This document shows positions 27,050 to 36,226 of a DNA stretch of 64,000 bases, piece after piece. Where the stretch lies: assembly GCF_900100965.1 (NCBI RefSeq), contig NZ_FMUJ01000008.1, positions 282,202 through 346,201 on the forward strand, written 5' to 3'. The translations under genes were made by a program, and so were the position numbers. Under the pieces are notes generated by a model that ran no database searches, was not told the DNA's origin, and saw only the letters and a program-made list of their open reading frames with translations. Numbering within the stretch: the first letter of the stretch is position 1; every line of letters begins with the position of its first letter. The stretch comes from Variovorax sp. EL159. GTDB lineage: Bacteria; Pseudomonadota; Gammaproteobacteria; Burkholderiales; Burkholderiaceae_C.

Positions 27050-27538
27050 GCGGAGGACGCCAATGTGGGCGTTAAGCAAAAAGAAGAACGAACCGCGGAG
27101 GGACAAGCTCACCGCCCTCGCGCTGCTCGCTCTCACCCCTGACGAAGTTATGGGGCTGAACCGGTACCGGTGTGCTTCGCCTATTGCGTGCGGCCGAACA
27201 ACGCACACGACTCCGGCGGGGTTTTCACCGGCGGCAACGAGAGTCGGCAGCATCTCGACGACAACCCACCGTAGATCTGCCCGATGGATTCATTCTTGAA
27301 GATGAACCCGACGCTGAGTGGGATCACCGACAAGGTCATGCGCAGACTAAATAGGTGTCGAAACCTACGGGATGCACTTTCGGTGTCGGGACGATTGTGA
27401 CCATTTCAGCGCGTTCAAGAGCTCCGTAGACCCGCCTCCAAAAGCAGGGCGCCCATTGTCTACGCGTCATGGGATATCGATTTCTTTGCGTATGCTCATG
27501 GATGAAGGAATCCGAATTTCAACTGAGAGGCTTCTGAA
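27050..27538. other. Gene-poor left edge of a lower-GC island
   Basis: No credible gene is seen in these 489 bases. Short open frames exist, and one on the plus strand near 27260-27350 has a protein-like stretch (VDLPDGFILEDEPDAEW) with no start or family match, perhaps a gene remnant. Base composition falls towards the nuclease-peptidase gene that follows. Confidence 0.4.
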
Positions 27539-28896
27539 ATGAGTACTACAAAGGTCGGTGATCTGCTTGAGGATGCGATCTACAAGTTGCTCAAGTCTGA
27601 GATAGCGGGTGGACGATTTTTCGTCAAGAAATCGAATTGCAAGATATACCAAAAAAAGGCTACTTCTCTAAGGACCGAGGTTCAGAGATCGTGTTTGATG
27701 TTTCGATTGAGATATTCATGCCGGGAGCAACGGAGTACTCCATGCTCTTTCTTGTCGAATGCAAGAACTACACGCACGCAGTCCCGGTGGATGACACGGA
27801 GGAGTTCTTTAGTAAGGTTCAGCAGGTGGCGGCTGCCAACGTGAAAGCGGTGATCGCCAGTACCGCCTCCTATCAGAGAGGCGCCAGAGCGTTTGCGAAA
27901 TCCAAGGGAATGGGACTTCTCCGGTACTTTGATCCGTCAAATTTCAAGTGGGAACTCATGCGTTCGCCGTCGGCCTCAATTTTTGAGTCAAGCCTGCAGG
28001 ATGCAATCGAGTTGGATGCCGGGCTTTCAAAGGAGAGCTTCGTCAGTACGGCCTTTGACCTGTATTTGCAGTCGCCCGTAAGAGATACAAATTCCCTCTG
28101 GAGCTTTGTGGAGGATTTTGTAGTCCAAATTCCGATGAGCCTGAGTGAGCGAAGGAAGCTGGTCAATCCCAAAAGTAATCTTGGTCAGAAGGTGCCATTT
28201 CAAAGCAAAGATCGAATCGAAGAGCATGCCGCTGGCATCCTCAAAAAGATCGGACATGAGAGGGGGCTGGTGTCACTTGATGATCTTTGCGCCCTTGAGA
28301 GGGAGCGCTGCAATCTCAGTGTTCAACTTGATGTTGAACCAGCAGAGGGCGATGATTTTCGCGGCTCGATCCTCGGGCGCATCTCATTCGATCCCCTGGA
28401 AATCAAAGTATTTGCACATGCTCGACCCAACAAGGGGCGAGAGCGATTTACCCTTGCGCATGAACTCGCTCATCATCTTCTTGGGCACTCCAGATTCATG
28501 GCCGGCGAAGCATGCGAGGAGGTTGATTTCCTGTTGTTTCGAAAGGAAGCAATTGAAGCGCCAGAAATTTCACGTATGGAATTTCAAGCGGACTACTTTG
28601 CGGCGAGCCTACTGATGCCAAGAGTCAGCTTTGAGGAGGACTTTCGCCGGATCCTTCACGGCATGAATCTGCCGGATCGCGGTCATGGACTGCTCTATGT
28701 TGATGATCAACCGTGCAACCGTCAAAACTATGAGTTCGTCACGAATCATTTGATGGCTCGCTACGGGGTGTCGAGATCCGCTACAGCGATACGTCTTGAG
28801 GGACTTGGCCTGTTTCGTGATGCACGCAGCGGAGCGAGTTTTCGAACGGTAGGGAGTCTGCTGAGTGGCTCCCTTGGGAGAGGAGTGCACGGATAA
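27539..28896 (+). CDS. Mrr-like nuclease / ImmA-IrrE metallopeptidase fusion, needs a -1 frameshift
   Basis: The full-length product would be about 452 aa. Frame 1 starts at ATG 27539 (MSTTKVGDLLEDAIYKLLKS) and ends out of frame; the remainder reads in the -1 frame from GGC at 27658. The junction is A AAA AAG (27652-27658), the classic bacterial -1 slippery heptamer. Joined, the N-terminal 140 residues resemble Mrr-type PD-(D/E)xK nucleases (FDVSIEI, then VECKNY as the E-x-K element). The C-terminal half has the zinc-peptidase motif HELAHHLLGH with a downstream Glu (EFQADYFAASLLM), as in ImmA/IrrE. A homopolymer indel or sequencing error is the main alternative. The codon and base use differ from the neighbours, which suggests transfer; it is probably a defence or stress gene. 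Confidence 0.7.
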
Positions 28897-28966
28897 ATCA
28901 CGAGCCGACGCGCTGTCGAGCACATTCGAGAACTGGTCGTCTCTAAGTGAGCTAGCCGCTCACGAA

Positions 28967-29010
28967 TCCGGATCAATGCATTTGTGGCACGCAAAGCGAA
29001 TTGATCCGGA
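28967..29010. repeat. 11-bp inverted repeat downstream of the island gene
   Basis: TCCGGATCAAT (28967-28977) and ATTGATCCGGA (29000-29010) are perfect inverted copies with a 22-base loop. There is no T-tract. It lies between convergent genes and may be a terminator, a recombination end or an operator. Confidence 0.5.
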
Positions 29011-29030
29011 CGCTTGTCTTTCAGAGCGCC

Positions 29031-29459
29031 TTATGCGTGCCGTCGTGCGGCGACGTGGAGTGTGCGCACCCGCGTCTCGCTTGATGGCTGTTGCCGCTCG
29101 TGTGTTGACCGCCCCCACCCCTGCGGCAATTCATGCAGCACCGCCTTCGCATCCAGCGAGCGGATCGCCACCGACGTATCGGCCGGAATCCGCCCCTGCG
29201 CCACCATCGCCTCGTAGCGCAAGGCGCAGACCCGCAGGAACGACGCGAAGTTGCCGACCTCGCCGCGCGCCGCGACCAGCTCGTCGTAGAGCCGCTCGAT
29301 GAGCTGCACCACGACCATGCCGTCGCGCTGCGCGATTTCTTCCAGCACCTGCCAGAACAGGTTCTCGAGCCGGATGCTGGTGACCACGCCGTGCAGCCGC
29401 ACCGAGCGCGTGCGCGCGTCGTAGCTTTGCGGATCGGCACTGATGAAGACTTCGCACAT
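29031..29459 (-). CDS. Small ribbon-helix-helix-like protein
   Basis: A 142-aa protein starting MCEVFISADPQSY, with an AGGAGG ribosome site; the longer frame lacks one. The central part (SVRLHGVVTSIRLENLFWQV then EEIAQRDGMVVVQLI) looks like the RHH domain of a small bacterial family often annotated simply as ribbon-helix-helix domain protein. No partner gene is evident. The 3' end is basic and of low complexity. Function unknown; DNA binding is a guess from the fold. Confidence 0.65.
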   Translation of the reverse strand: MCEVFISADPQSYDARTRSVRLHGVVTSIRLENLFWQVLEEIAQRDGMVVVQLIERLYDELVAARGEVGNFASFLRVCALRYEAMVAQGRIPADTSVAIRSLDAKAVLHELPQGWGRSTHERQQPSSETRVRTLHVAARRHA

Positions 29460-29534
29460 GGGCGGCCTCCTTCTTTCGGGGTGAGATGGGCGACGCACGC
29501 ACTGTAGCGCCGCCCGTCGAGCCGTGGGACTCGG

Positions 29535-30113
29535 TCAGTGCTCGATGCGCGTGCCCAGCACCACCAGGAACTGCGCGAGCCACGCCGGATGCGCAGGCCA
29601 TGCCGGCGCGGTGACGAGGTTGCGATCGGTCACGGCCTGGTCGACCGGAATGCCCATGTACTCGGCACCCGCCAACTCGACCTCGACCTGGCAGGCCGGA
29701 TATGCAGAGACCTTGCGGCCCTTGAGCAGCCCCGTGGCCGCAAGCAGTTGCGCGCCATGGCAGACCGCCGCCACCGGCTTGTCGGCCGAGAGAAAGTGCC
29801 GCGTGATCTCGACCACGCGGCTGTGCATGCGCAGGTACTCGGGTGCACGTCCGCCGGGAATGACGAGCGCGTCATAAGCCTCGGGGCGCACGTCGGCGAA
29901 GTTGGCGTTCAGCGTGAAGCGGTGGCCCGGCTTCTCGCTGTAGGTCTGCGCACCTTCGAAGTCGTGGATGGCGGTGTGCACCCAGTCGCCGGCCTTCTTG
30001 TCGGGTGCCACGGCGTGCACCGTGTGGCCCACGGCGAGCAGGGTTTGAAAGGGCACCATGGTTTCGTAGTCTTCGCCATAGTCGCCGCAGAGCATCAGGA
30101 TCTTGCGAGCCAT
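29535..30113 (-). CDS. DJ-1/PfpI family protein
   Basis: A 192-aa class I amidotransferase-like protein. The nucleophile elbow AVCHGAQ carries Cys118, and IPGGRAPEYLR precedes it as in PfpI proteases and deglycases. The YMGIPVDQAVTDRNLVTAP segment near the end is typical. It may act in protein or nucleotide deglycation or stress tolerance; the exact reaction cannot be told from sequence. It is a single gene with no linked partner. Confidence 0.85.
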   Translation of the reverse strand: MARKILMLCGDYGEDYETMVPFQTLLAVGHTVHAVAPDKKAGDWVHTAIHDFEGAQTYSEKPGHRFTLNANFADVRPEAYDALVIPGGRAPEYLRMHSRVVEITRHFLSADKPVAAVCHGAQLLAATGLLKGRKVSAYPACQVEVELAGAEYMGIPVDQAVTDRNLVTAPAWPAHPAWLAQFLVVLGTRIEH

Positions 30114-30409
30114 TTCGTTTGTCTCCTTCGGTGTGAAGTTGAAAGCCGGTTCGTGCGCGATTGAGGGTGCGTCGAGGCATGCGCCGACCGTGTTTGCATT
30201 ATTCGAAGCGCGGTCATGCAGTGGGTAGCAGCCGGCTGTGACTGTGGGCTGTTGAGTACCGGTACACCGTTGGCCCGCTGTTCACCGGGGAAATTGGAAG
30301 AACATGGCCCAGAGCAAAACAACGATCTTGGCTCTTCCGAACGGAGCCACGATCCCGCACGATGAGGTCCTTTCCAATCGGCACGCTCCACGTAGAAAAA
30401 GGATTTTTC

Positions 30410-30862
30410 ATGAGCCATCGCATCGACTACACCCAGGCGTCTCCCGAGGTCTACAAGGCTTTCGGCGGGGTGTACGTCGCCCTCCAGAAAAGCGGCCTTC
30501 CCAAGCAGCTGGTCGATCTCGTATACCTGCGGGTTTCGCAGATCAATGGCTGCGCCTATTGCATCGACATGCATTCGCGCGATCTGCTCAAGGCCGGCCT
30601 CGCGGTGGACAAGCTCGTGCTGGTGCCCGTGTGGCGCGAGGCTGGCGAAGTCTTCAACCGCCGCGAACGCGCCGCGCTTGCCTGGGCCGAAACCGTCACC
30701 CGTGTGGCGGAAACGGGCGTTCCCGACGCCGACTACGCGGCGGCCACCGCCGAGTTCGGCGACAAGGAGCTTGCCGATCTCACCTATGCCATCGGCCTGA
30801 TGAATGCCTTCAACCGGTTCGGGATCTCGTTTCGCGTGACCCCGGCCGCGGCCAAGGCCTGA
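30410..30862 (+). CDS. Carboxymuconolactone decarboxylase/AhpD family protein
   Basis: A 150-aa all-helical protein with the redox motif CAYC (Cys48, Cys51) and nearby His (DMHSRDLL), the AhpD peroxidase signature. Members act as alkylhydroperoxidases or, without the Cys pair, as decarboxylases; the Cys pair favours redox function. The start ATG 30410 has an AAAGGA site. It is divergent from the DJ-1 gene with a 296-base gap, in which I see no gene; both could serve oxidative stress. Confidence 0.85.
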   Translation: MSHRIDYTQASPEVYKAFGGVYVALQKSGLPKQLVDLVYLRVSQINGCAYCIDMHSRDLLKAGLAVDKLVLVPVWREAGEVFNRRERAALAWAETVTRVAETGVPDADYAAATAEFGDKELADLTYAIGLMNAFNRFGISFRVTPAAAKA

Positions 30863-31073
30863 GCCCCGGAGCCGCGCGCGCGGACTTTTGAGAGACGGGA
30901 GAGACGGGCGCCTGGTCGCCCTAACAGAAGCGGATGCGGGGCGTTGATACATGCAGCGGCAGCCCAGTGCCGCCGAGGGCCGTCACAGAACTGCCTTTTG
31001 CGGTCACTAACCTCGCTAAGGGTTTTCCCGCATTCTCGGACGAACCCTCCAGACAACTCTCAAAGACACGAAC

Positions 31074-31499
31074 ATGAAGACCTCCAAGCTCGCCCTCGCC
31101 GCCGCATTCGCCGTTCTGGCCGTCGCTTCCGCCCAGGCCCAGCAGTCCGTCGGCCGCACCCGCGAAGCCGTCCAGGCCGAAGCCGTTGCCGCTGCCCACG
31201 CACCGAACCAGAACGTCACCCGCGGCTCGCGCGGTGCCGATCCGTTCACCTCCACGGCCGATCCGGAAGCCGTCTACAAGCAGGCCGTGGAAACGGCGCA
31301 CGCACCCAACCAGAACGTGACGCGCGGCTCGCGCGGTGCCGATCCGTTCACGTCCAGCCGCGATCCGGCACAGGTCTACCAGGAAGCCGTGGCCACCGCC
31401 GCCGCACCCGACCAGAACGTGACCAGCGGCTCGCGCGTGAACAGCAAGGTGATCTCGACCATGCAGAACCCGGCGCTGACCGCCGCCCAAGGCAAGTAA
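31074..31499 (+). CDS. Secreted protein with three internal repeats
   Basis: A 141-aa exported protein. After a signal peptide (MKTSKLALAAAFAVLAVASAQAQ) come three repeats of about 36 residues with the pattern EAV..EAVA.AHAPNQNVTRGSRGADPFTS. The repeats are nearly identical in DNA, so they arose by recent duplication. No domain is recognised. It shares its plan (signal, then three AVAAA-x-N units) with the protein at 47297-47683, though the sequences differ. Function unknown. Confidence 0.75.
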   Translation: MKTSKLALAAAFAVLAVASAQAQQSVGRTREAVQAEAVAAAHAPNQNVTRGSRGADPFTSTADPEAVYKQAVETAHAPNQNVTRGSRGADPFTSSRDPAQVYQEAVATAAAPDQNVTSGSRVNSKVISTMQNPALTAAQGK

Positions 31500-31618
31500 G
31501 CAAGCAAATCAACACCGAGGCATGAGCGGCCGTGCAGGTCGCTCTCCCGGTGCTGAGAAGGGCGCGTCGTCGCCCGGGCCAGGGAAATAATGGAGCTGCT
31601 GCACAGCAAGGACTCCCC

Positions 31619-32347
31619 ATGGCCCAGAACATCTACGACACGCCCGCTTTCTTCGAGGGCTACCAGCAACTGCCGCGTTCGGTGCACGGGCTCGACGGCG
31701 CGCCCGAATGGCCTGCGCTGCGTGCGCTGGTGCCGCGCCTGCAAGGCCTGCGGGTGGTCGACCTGGGCTGTGGCCTCGGCTGGTTCTGCCGATGGGCGCG
31801 CACGCAAGGGGCGGCCTCGGTGCTCGGGCTCGACGTGTCGCAGCGCATGCTCGAAAAAGCCCAGGCCTTCGGCGCGGACAGCGCCATTTCCTATGTGCGT
31901 GCAGATCTCGATGCGTTGGCGCTGCCACCGCAGTCGATCGACTTCGCCTACAGCTCGCTCGCCTTTCACTACATCGAAGACCTCGGCACATTGCTGGACA
32001 CGGTGCATGCCGCGCTGGTGCCCGGAAGCCGGCTGGTGTTTTCGATCGAGCACCCGATCTTCATGGCACCCCGCAACCCGGGCTGGCACACCGACGCCCA
32101 GGGGCGCAAGTCATGGCCGCTCGACAGCTACCAGATGGAAGGGCCACGCACCACGAACTGGCTGGCCGAAGGCGTCATCAAGCAGCACCGCACCATGGGC
32201 ACCTTGCTGAACACGCTGTTGCGCGCGGGCTTTCACATCGATCACGTGCAGGAGTGGGGCCCGACCGACGCGCAGGTTGCGGCGGTGCCGTCGCTGGCCG
32301 AAGAGCGCGAGCGGCCGATGATGCTGCTGGTGAGCGCGAGCCGGTAG
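31619..32347 (+). CDS. SAM-dependent methyltransferase, class I
   Basis: A 242-aa UbiE/Tam-like methyltransferase. Motif I is VVDLGCGLGWFCRWA (about residues 43-57), motif II LGLDVSQRMLEKA and motif III near DFAYSSLAFHYIED. A later IEHPIF segment and the whole length fit a family of small-molecule methyltransferases. The substrate is not evident. It stands alone. Confidence 0.88.
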   Translation: MAQNIYDTPAFFEGYQQLPRSVHGLDGAPEWPALRALVPRLQGLRVVDLGCGLGWFCRWARTQGAASVLGLDVSQRMLEKAQAFGADSAISYVRADLDALALPPQSIDFAYSSLAFHYIEDLGTLLDTVHAALVPGSRLVFSIEHPIFMAPRNPGWHTDAQGRKSWPLDSYQMEGPRTTNWLAEGVIKQHRTMGTLLNTLLRAGFHIDHVQEWGPTDAQVAAVPSLAEERERPMMLLVSASR

Positions 32348-32393
32348 CGCCGAGCCCACTCGCCGCCGAAGGGCGGCCACGGCAAAGCAGGGC

Positions 32394-32666
32394 TCAGGCG
32401 GCGTAGGCCTGGGACGAAAGCCGCTGCAGCATGGCGGTTTGTCGTACTTCCTCGGCGTCTCGCAGGCTCTTGGCGGCGCGGGTCGCGACGTAGGCCACGT
32501 ACAGGGTCTCGATGGCCTTGGCCCAGTCATGCGCCTTCTGGGAAATGCCCTCGGGTTTCACGGAAGAGCCGATGACGGCATTGGTCGAGAGATCGTCGTC
32601 CGGACGGGCCGGTACGTCGAATCCCACCTTGCTGAGGATGCTGGCTTTTTGAAGGATGGTGAGCAT
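32394..32666 (-). CDS. Hypothetical small protein
   Basis: A 90-aa protein with no recognised family. It begins MLTILQKASILSKVG and is mostly helical, with a C-terminal segment AKSLRDAEEVRQTAMLQRL. GAGGG lies before the ATG. It is convergent with the methyltransferase. Codon use looks native. The 270 bases between it and the ornithine cyclodeaminase-like gene show no gene. Confidence 0.55.
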   Translation of the reverse strand: MLTILQKASILSKVGFDVPARPDDDLSTNAVIGSSVKPEGISQKAHDWAKAIETLYVAYVATRAAKSLRDAEEVRQTAMLQRLSSQAYAA

Positions 32667-32936
32667 GCGGCTGGCCCTCGGTATTCATCGCGTTTGCAGG
32701 TTACTGGCAGTCGGGGGAGCAGCGCTATCCGCCGTATGACGTATGCGCCCCTTGCCTGAAGTCGGTTCCTGGTTCGTGGCTTTCAAGTTCCGTGCCATGA
32801 ACAAACCAGGGCCGCTCTTCGGTGGCGGGCGCCATGCGTCGAGTTTCCCCTGTGCATGGTCCGTAAATCGGGCTGCCTAGGTGAAACAACGATTGGGACT
32901 AACCCTCAAGAAGTGCACAGGCGGCACCGGCCACGC

Positions 32937-33908
32937 TCAGGTCGGGCCCGCGTTTTTCCACACCAGCGTGGCGGCCGTCAGGTCTTCGAGCGCGCTGCCC
33001 ACCGCCTTGAACACGGTGCGTTCTTCATCGTCCGCGCGGCCTGCGCGTTGGCCGCGGCACAGCTCGGCCAGCGTGCCCTGGACGTCTTGCGCGTGCAGCG
33101 TGCCGGCTGCCATCGCGTCGAGCAGGTCGCCCGATTTCTGCAGGGCCTCGTTCGTGTCGACATAGGTGCGTGCGCCAACGAAGCACTGCGCATCGGCTTC
33201 GCGCATCGCGGGCGTGAAGCTGCCGATCAGGTCGAGGTGCGAGCCCGGCGCGAGCCATTCGCCGCGCACCAAAGGCGCGGTGGCCAGCGTGGCGCAGCTC
33301 ACGATGTCGGCGTGCTCGCGCACAGCTGCTTCGAGATTCGGAGCAGCCCGCGCATTCCAGCCTTCGGCGCGCCATTGCGCGGCCAGCGCCTCGGCGCCTT
33401 CGGTGCGGTGGTTCCACACCCACACCTCGTCGATGGGCCGCACGCTCGCATGCGCGGCGGGCAACATGCGCGCGATGCGGCCGGTGCCCAGCACCAGCAG
33501 GCGGCGCGCATCCTGGCGTGCAAGAAACGACGCGCCGAGCGCCGATGCGGCCGCCGTGCGGCGCGCGGTGATCTCGTTGCCGTCCATCATCGCCAGCGGC
33601 ACACCGGTGCGCGCGTCGTACAGCACATAGGTCGCATGCAGCCCAGGCAGGCCGCGCGCGCTGTTGCCGGGAAAGATGTTGATGGTCTTGATACCGAGAA
33701 AGCCCGCGTCGCTCCACGCCGGCATGATGAGCACGGTGCCCTTGCCGCCCGGGTCGGCGCCCGCCGTCTCGATGCTGTGCACGTGGCGTGGCGGCACCTG
33801 TGCCTCGGCCGCGAAGGCCTCGCGCAATGCGGGCACCAGCCGCCTGAAGTCCAGCGGTGCGCGGGTCGCGGCTTCATCGAAGTGCTTCATCGGCGTCGTT
33901 GCCGTCAT
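32937..33908 (-). CDS. Ornithine cyclodeaminase/mu-crystallin family protein
   Basis: A 323-aa NAD(P)-binding protein. The Rossmann glycine motif is LLVLGTGRIARML, and substrate-site segments GFLGIKTINIFPGNSARG and MDGNEITARRTAAASAL are typical. Members include ornithine cyclodeaminase, delta1-pyrroline-2-carboxylate reductase and alanine dehydrogenase. I cannot choose between them. The start (MTATTPMKHF) overlaps the TGA of the upstream hydrolase gene as ATGA, so it ends a three-gene coupled set. Confidence 0.85.
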   Translation of the reverse strand: MTATTPMKHFDEAATRAPLDFRRLVPALREAFAAEAQVPPRHVHSIETAGADPGGKGTVLIMPAWSDAGFLGIKTINIFPGNSARGLPGLHATYVLYDARTGVPLAMMDGNEITARRTAAASALGASFLARQDARRLLVLGTGRIARMLPAAHASVRPIDEVWVWNHRTEGAEALAAQWRAEGWNARAAPNLEAAVREHADIVSCATLATAPLVRGEWLAPGSHLDLIGSFTPAMREADAQCFVGARTYVDTNEALQKSGDLLDAMAAGTLHAQDVQGTLAELCRGQRAGRADDEERTVFKAVGSALEDLTAATLVWKNAGPT

Positions 33909-34768
33909 TGTTGCGAGGCCGGCTGCATCGAGGCCTCGAAGAAATCGGTCAGTGCTTGTCGGTAGGTGTGGCCGAACCTCAGTGCCGTCATCGGTTCGAG
34001 GTGGCCGGCGCCCGGCACTTCGATCAGGCGCCTGGGCTCGCGCGCATCGGCCAGCAGGCGCTGCGAATGCGCGGACGGAATCACATGGTCCGCCGTGCCG
34101 TGGATCAGCAGCAGCGGAATCGGCGAGATCGCCGCGACGAACTTCGACGCCGCGTAGGTGTCGCTGACCAGCAGGCCCGCGCCCGACAGCTTGTCGTTGG
34201 CAATCGCCGAATACGAATAGAAGGTCGACTCGATGGCCACGGCCTTCACGCCCGCGCGGTTGCCCGAGCCCACCACCGCGATCGCGTTGGTGCCGCCCAG
34301 GCTTTGCCCGAAGACGAACAGCCGCTCGGGGTCGACATCGCTGCGCGAGCGCACGTAGTTCAGCGCGGCATTGGAATCTTCGAACACGCCCTTGGGCTCC
34401 GGCTTGCCCGCCGATTCGCCGTAGCCGCGGTAGTCGAAAACGAAGACGTTGTAGTCCTGCTTCGGCAGCCAGGCCACGAAGCGCCAGTGCGTGCTCATGT
34501 TCTGCGCGTTGCCGTGGAAGTGAACCACCGTGCCCTTGGCCTCCTTCGGGCTCTTGCGATCCGCCGCCGGAAGAAACCAGCCGCTCAGGCGGGTGCCGTC
34601 GGCGCTGTTGAATTGCACGGGCTCGTAGCGCAGGCCCAGCACATCGGGCGTTTCGTAGCGCACGCTGTCGGGGTAATAAAACATCGACTGCACGCAGCCG
34701 GCCAGCATGAACGGCACCGCGCACAGCGCGAGCCTGTACCAGCGGCGAACGGCGTGGCCGATGCTCAT
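33905..34768 (-). CDS. Alpha/beta-hydrolase lipoprotein
   Basis: A 287-aa hydrolase with a lipobox (FMLAGC) at the end of a signal peptide. The oxyanion His region is VVHFHGNAQNM, the nucleophile elbow GQSLGGTN, the Asp lies in HGTADHVIPS and the His in GAGHLEPM. The family includes BEM46/YfhR-like hydrolases of unknown substrate. It overlaps the exonuclease gene upstream (ATGA) and the cyclodeaminase-like gene downstream. Confidence 0.85.
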   Translation of the reverse strand: MSIGHAVRRWYRLALCAVPFMLAGCVQSMFYYPDSVRYETPDVLGLRYEPVQFNSADGTRLSGWFLPAADRKSPKEAKGTVVHFHGNAQNMSTHWRFVAWLPKQDYNVFVFDYRGYGESAGKPEPKGVFEDSNAALNYVRSRSDVDPERLFVFGQSLGGTNAIAVVGSGNRAGVKAVAIESTFYSYSAIANDKLSGAGLLVSDTYAASKFVAAISPIPLLLIHGTADHVIPSAHSQRLLADAREPRRLIEVPGAGHLEPMTALRFGHTYRQALTDFFEASMQPASQQ

Positions 34769-35334
34769 GGCTGCTGCGCCTTCGCCGCGTGGTTTTCCGC
34801 GAGCATGTTGCAAAAGAGCGCACCTTGCTCGATGGCGTCGTCGAGCGCCACATGCGTGTGCGGCAGCTTGTCGAACCAGCGCCGCGGCATCGCGCGCTTG
34901 GTGCTGTCGCGGTAGCCGATCTTCAGCATCGCCATCGCGAACGTCTTCATGTCGAGCGCCGAATGGCTGAACGGGCTCTCGCCCGCGAAGCGGATGAGGT
35001 ACCAGTAGACGAACATGAAGTCGAAGCCCGCAGGGTAGGCCACGAACACCGGCCGGCCGGGCAGGCCCTTGAGCCAGCTCACGTAGTTCTTCATGGCGTG
35101 CGCCGGGTCTTGCAGGTCCGAGCGGCAGGCGGCCCATGCCTCGGGTTGCGTCTTCCACCATGCGGCGGTTCTGGGGTCGGCTTCGGCGCCGGGCAAGGTG
35201 TGCAGGTTGGCGCTGAACGTGGAAAGGAGTTGCTTGTCCGCCGTGTAGGCGGCCGAGCCGAAGCTCAGCATCGAGTGCGGCCCGGGGATCGGGCCGTCGG
35301 ATTCGACGTCTGTGCTGATGTAGGTTTCTGTCAT
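34765..35334 (-). CDS. DnaQ-like 3'-5' exonuclease
   Basis: A 189-aa DEDD exonuclease-fold protein. The first motif is STDVESDGP (Asp9, Glu11), the second lies around AYPAGFDFMF, and the third is HVALDDAIEQG. The HxxxD arrangement indicates the DEDDh group. It may act on DNA or RNA; it lies next to an RNA-repair locus, but an RNA role is only a suggestion. It heads the coupled trio with the hydrolase and the cyclodeaminase-like gene. Confidence 0.78.
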   Translation of the reverse strand: MTETYISTDVESDGPIPGPHSMLSFGSAAYTADKQLLSTFSANLHTLPGAEADPRTAAWWKTQPEAWAACRSDLQDPAHAMKNYVSWLKGLPGRPVFVAYPAGFDFMFVYWYLIRFAGESPFSHSALDMKTFAMAMLKIGYRDSTKRAMPRRWFDKLPHTHVALDDAIEQGALFCNMLAENHAAKAQQP

Positions 35335-35349
35335 GTGTTGTTGATGTTG

Positions 35350-36210
35350 TCAGTCGATTCCAAGAATCGATGGCACCGAGCGTTCGAGTTCCTCGATCAG
35401 CGCCGGGTCCATGTATTTGTATTCGTCGGGTATGTCGAGCACGTGGATCGGCTTGTGTTCCAGTGTCCGTTTGAACTCGGCCACCAGCCGCGACTTGTGC
35501 TTTTCTTCCATCACGAGGATCAGGTCGGCCCATTCGATGTCGTCGATGGACACGCGGTGCCGCGCATTCGGGCTGGTGCCGGCCGAGCGGGCCGAGATCA
35601 GCGGATGCCGGCGCCAGAGCTGCTCGGCCGTCGGGCTGCGCCACTGGTTGCGGCTGCAGATGAAGAGAACGTTGCGCATCGCTCGGGCTCCCGCAGGAGG
35701 AAGCTGGAAGACGTGCAGGTCTTGCCAGCGGCCGGAAGAGTTTTCGATCAGCGTGACCTCTGTGCACGTCGCATGCACAGGGCCCGACGCAAGAAGCCTT
35801 GCATTCAATTCGATGGCCGCCGCATCCGCATCGAGCGCGTTGCCATGCGCCACGGACAAATGCGGGATCACGCCTTCGAACGCACCTTCGTAAGGCGGGA
35901 AACCGGGGAAGGCATCTGCCAGCGCCAAGGTCATCGCGACGAACGGTTCGGCCGGCTTCGGTGCAAGGTAGGCCGTTTCCGGAAAGCGGCCGACTTCGCT
36001 CAATGAAAACGCGAACGAAGGCGTGCGGTTCAGCACACGCTGTGCGAGCGCCAGCACGTCCGGTGTGATCTGCCCCGGGTCCATGAACGGAACGAGCACG
36101 GTGATGTGTGCCGGCACGCCGAGCGCCACGGTGGCGTCGTACCTGCGGCGCAGGTCTCCCACGAGCGCTTCGGCCGCCGGGACCTTGACTGCGAATGCGG
36201 AGATGGCCAT
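35350..36210 (-). CDS. 2H phosphoesterase (2'-5' RNA ligase family) fused to low-Mr tyrosine phosphatase-like domain
   Basis: A 286-aa protein in one open frame. Residues 1-177 are a 2H phosphoesterase with both HxT/S motifs (HITV at 35-38, HLSV near 122), the length of a complete LigT/CPDase-like protein. Residues 178-286 are a low-Mr tyrosine phosphatase-like domain beginning MRNVLFICSRNQWRSPTAE, with the C-x5-R-S loop and a DIPDEY acid region. No stop lies between them. An internal ATG at 35679 could also produce the phosphatase alone. It ends 16 bases after rtcR starts its 3' flank on the same strand, placing an RNA cyclic-phosphate enzyme beside the rtc regulon. Transcription is downstream of rtcR. 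Confidence 0.8.
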   Translation of the reverse strand: MAISAFAVKVPAAEALVGDLRRRYDATVALGVPAHITVLVPFMDPGQITPDVLALAQRVLNRTPSFAFSLSEVGRFPETAYLAPKPAEPFVAMTLALADAFPGFPPYEGAFEGVIPHLSVAHGNALDADAAAIELNARLLASGPVHATCTEVTLIENSSGRWQDLHVFQLPPAGARAMRNVLFICSRNQWRSPTAEQLWRRHPLISARSAGTSPNARHRVSIDDIEWADLILVMEEKHKSRLVAEFKRTLEHKPIHVLDIPDEYKYMDPALIEELERSVPSILGID

Positions 36211-36226
36211 CGGCGCGGAGGATAGC

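Noticed and set aside
35350..35679. Separate phosphatase gene starting at the internal ATG
   Set aside because: Kept as part of the fusion because the upstream domain has no stop of its own; separate internal initiation remains possible.
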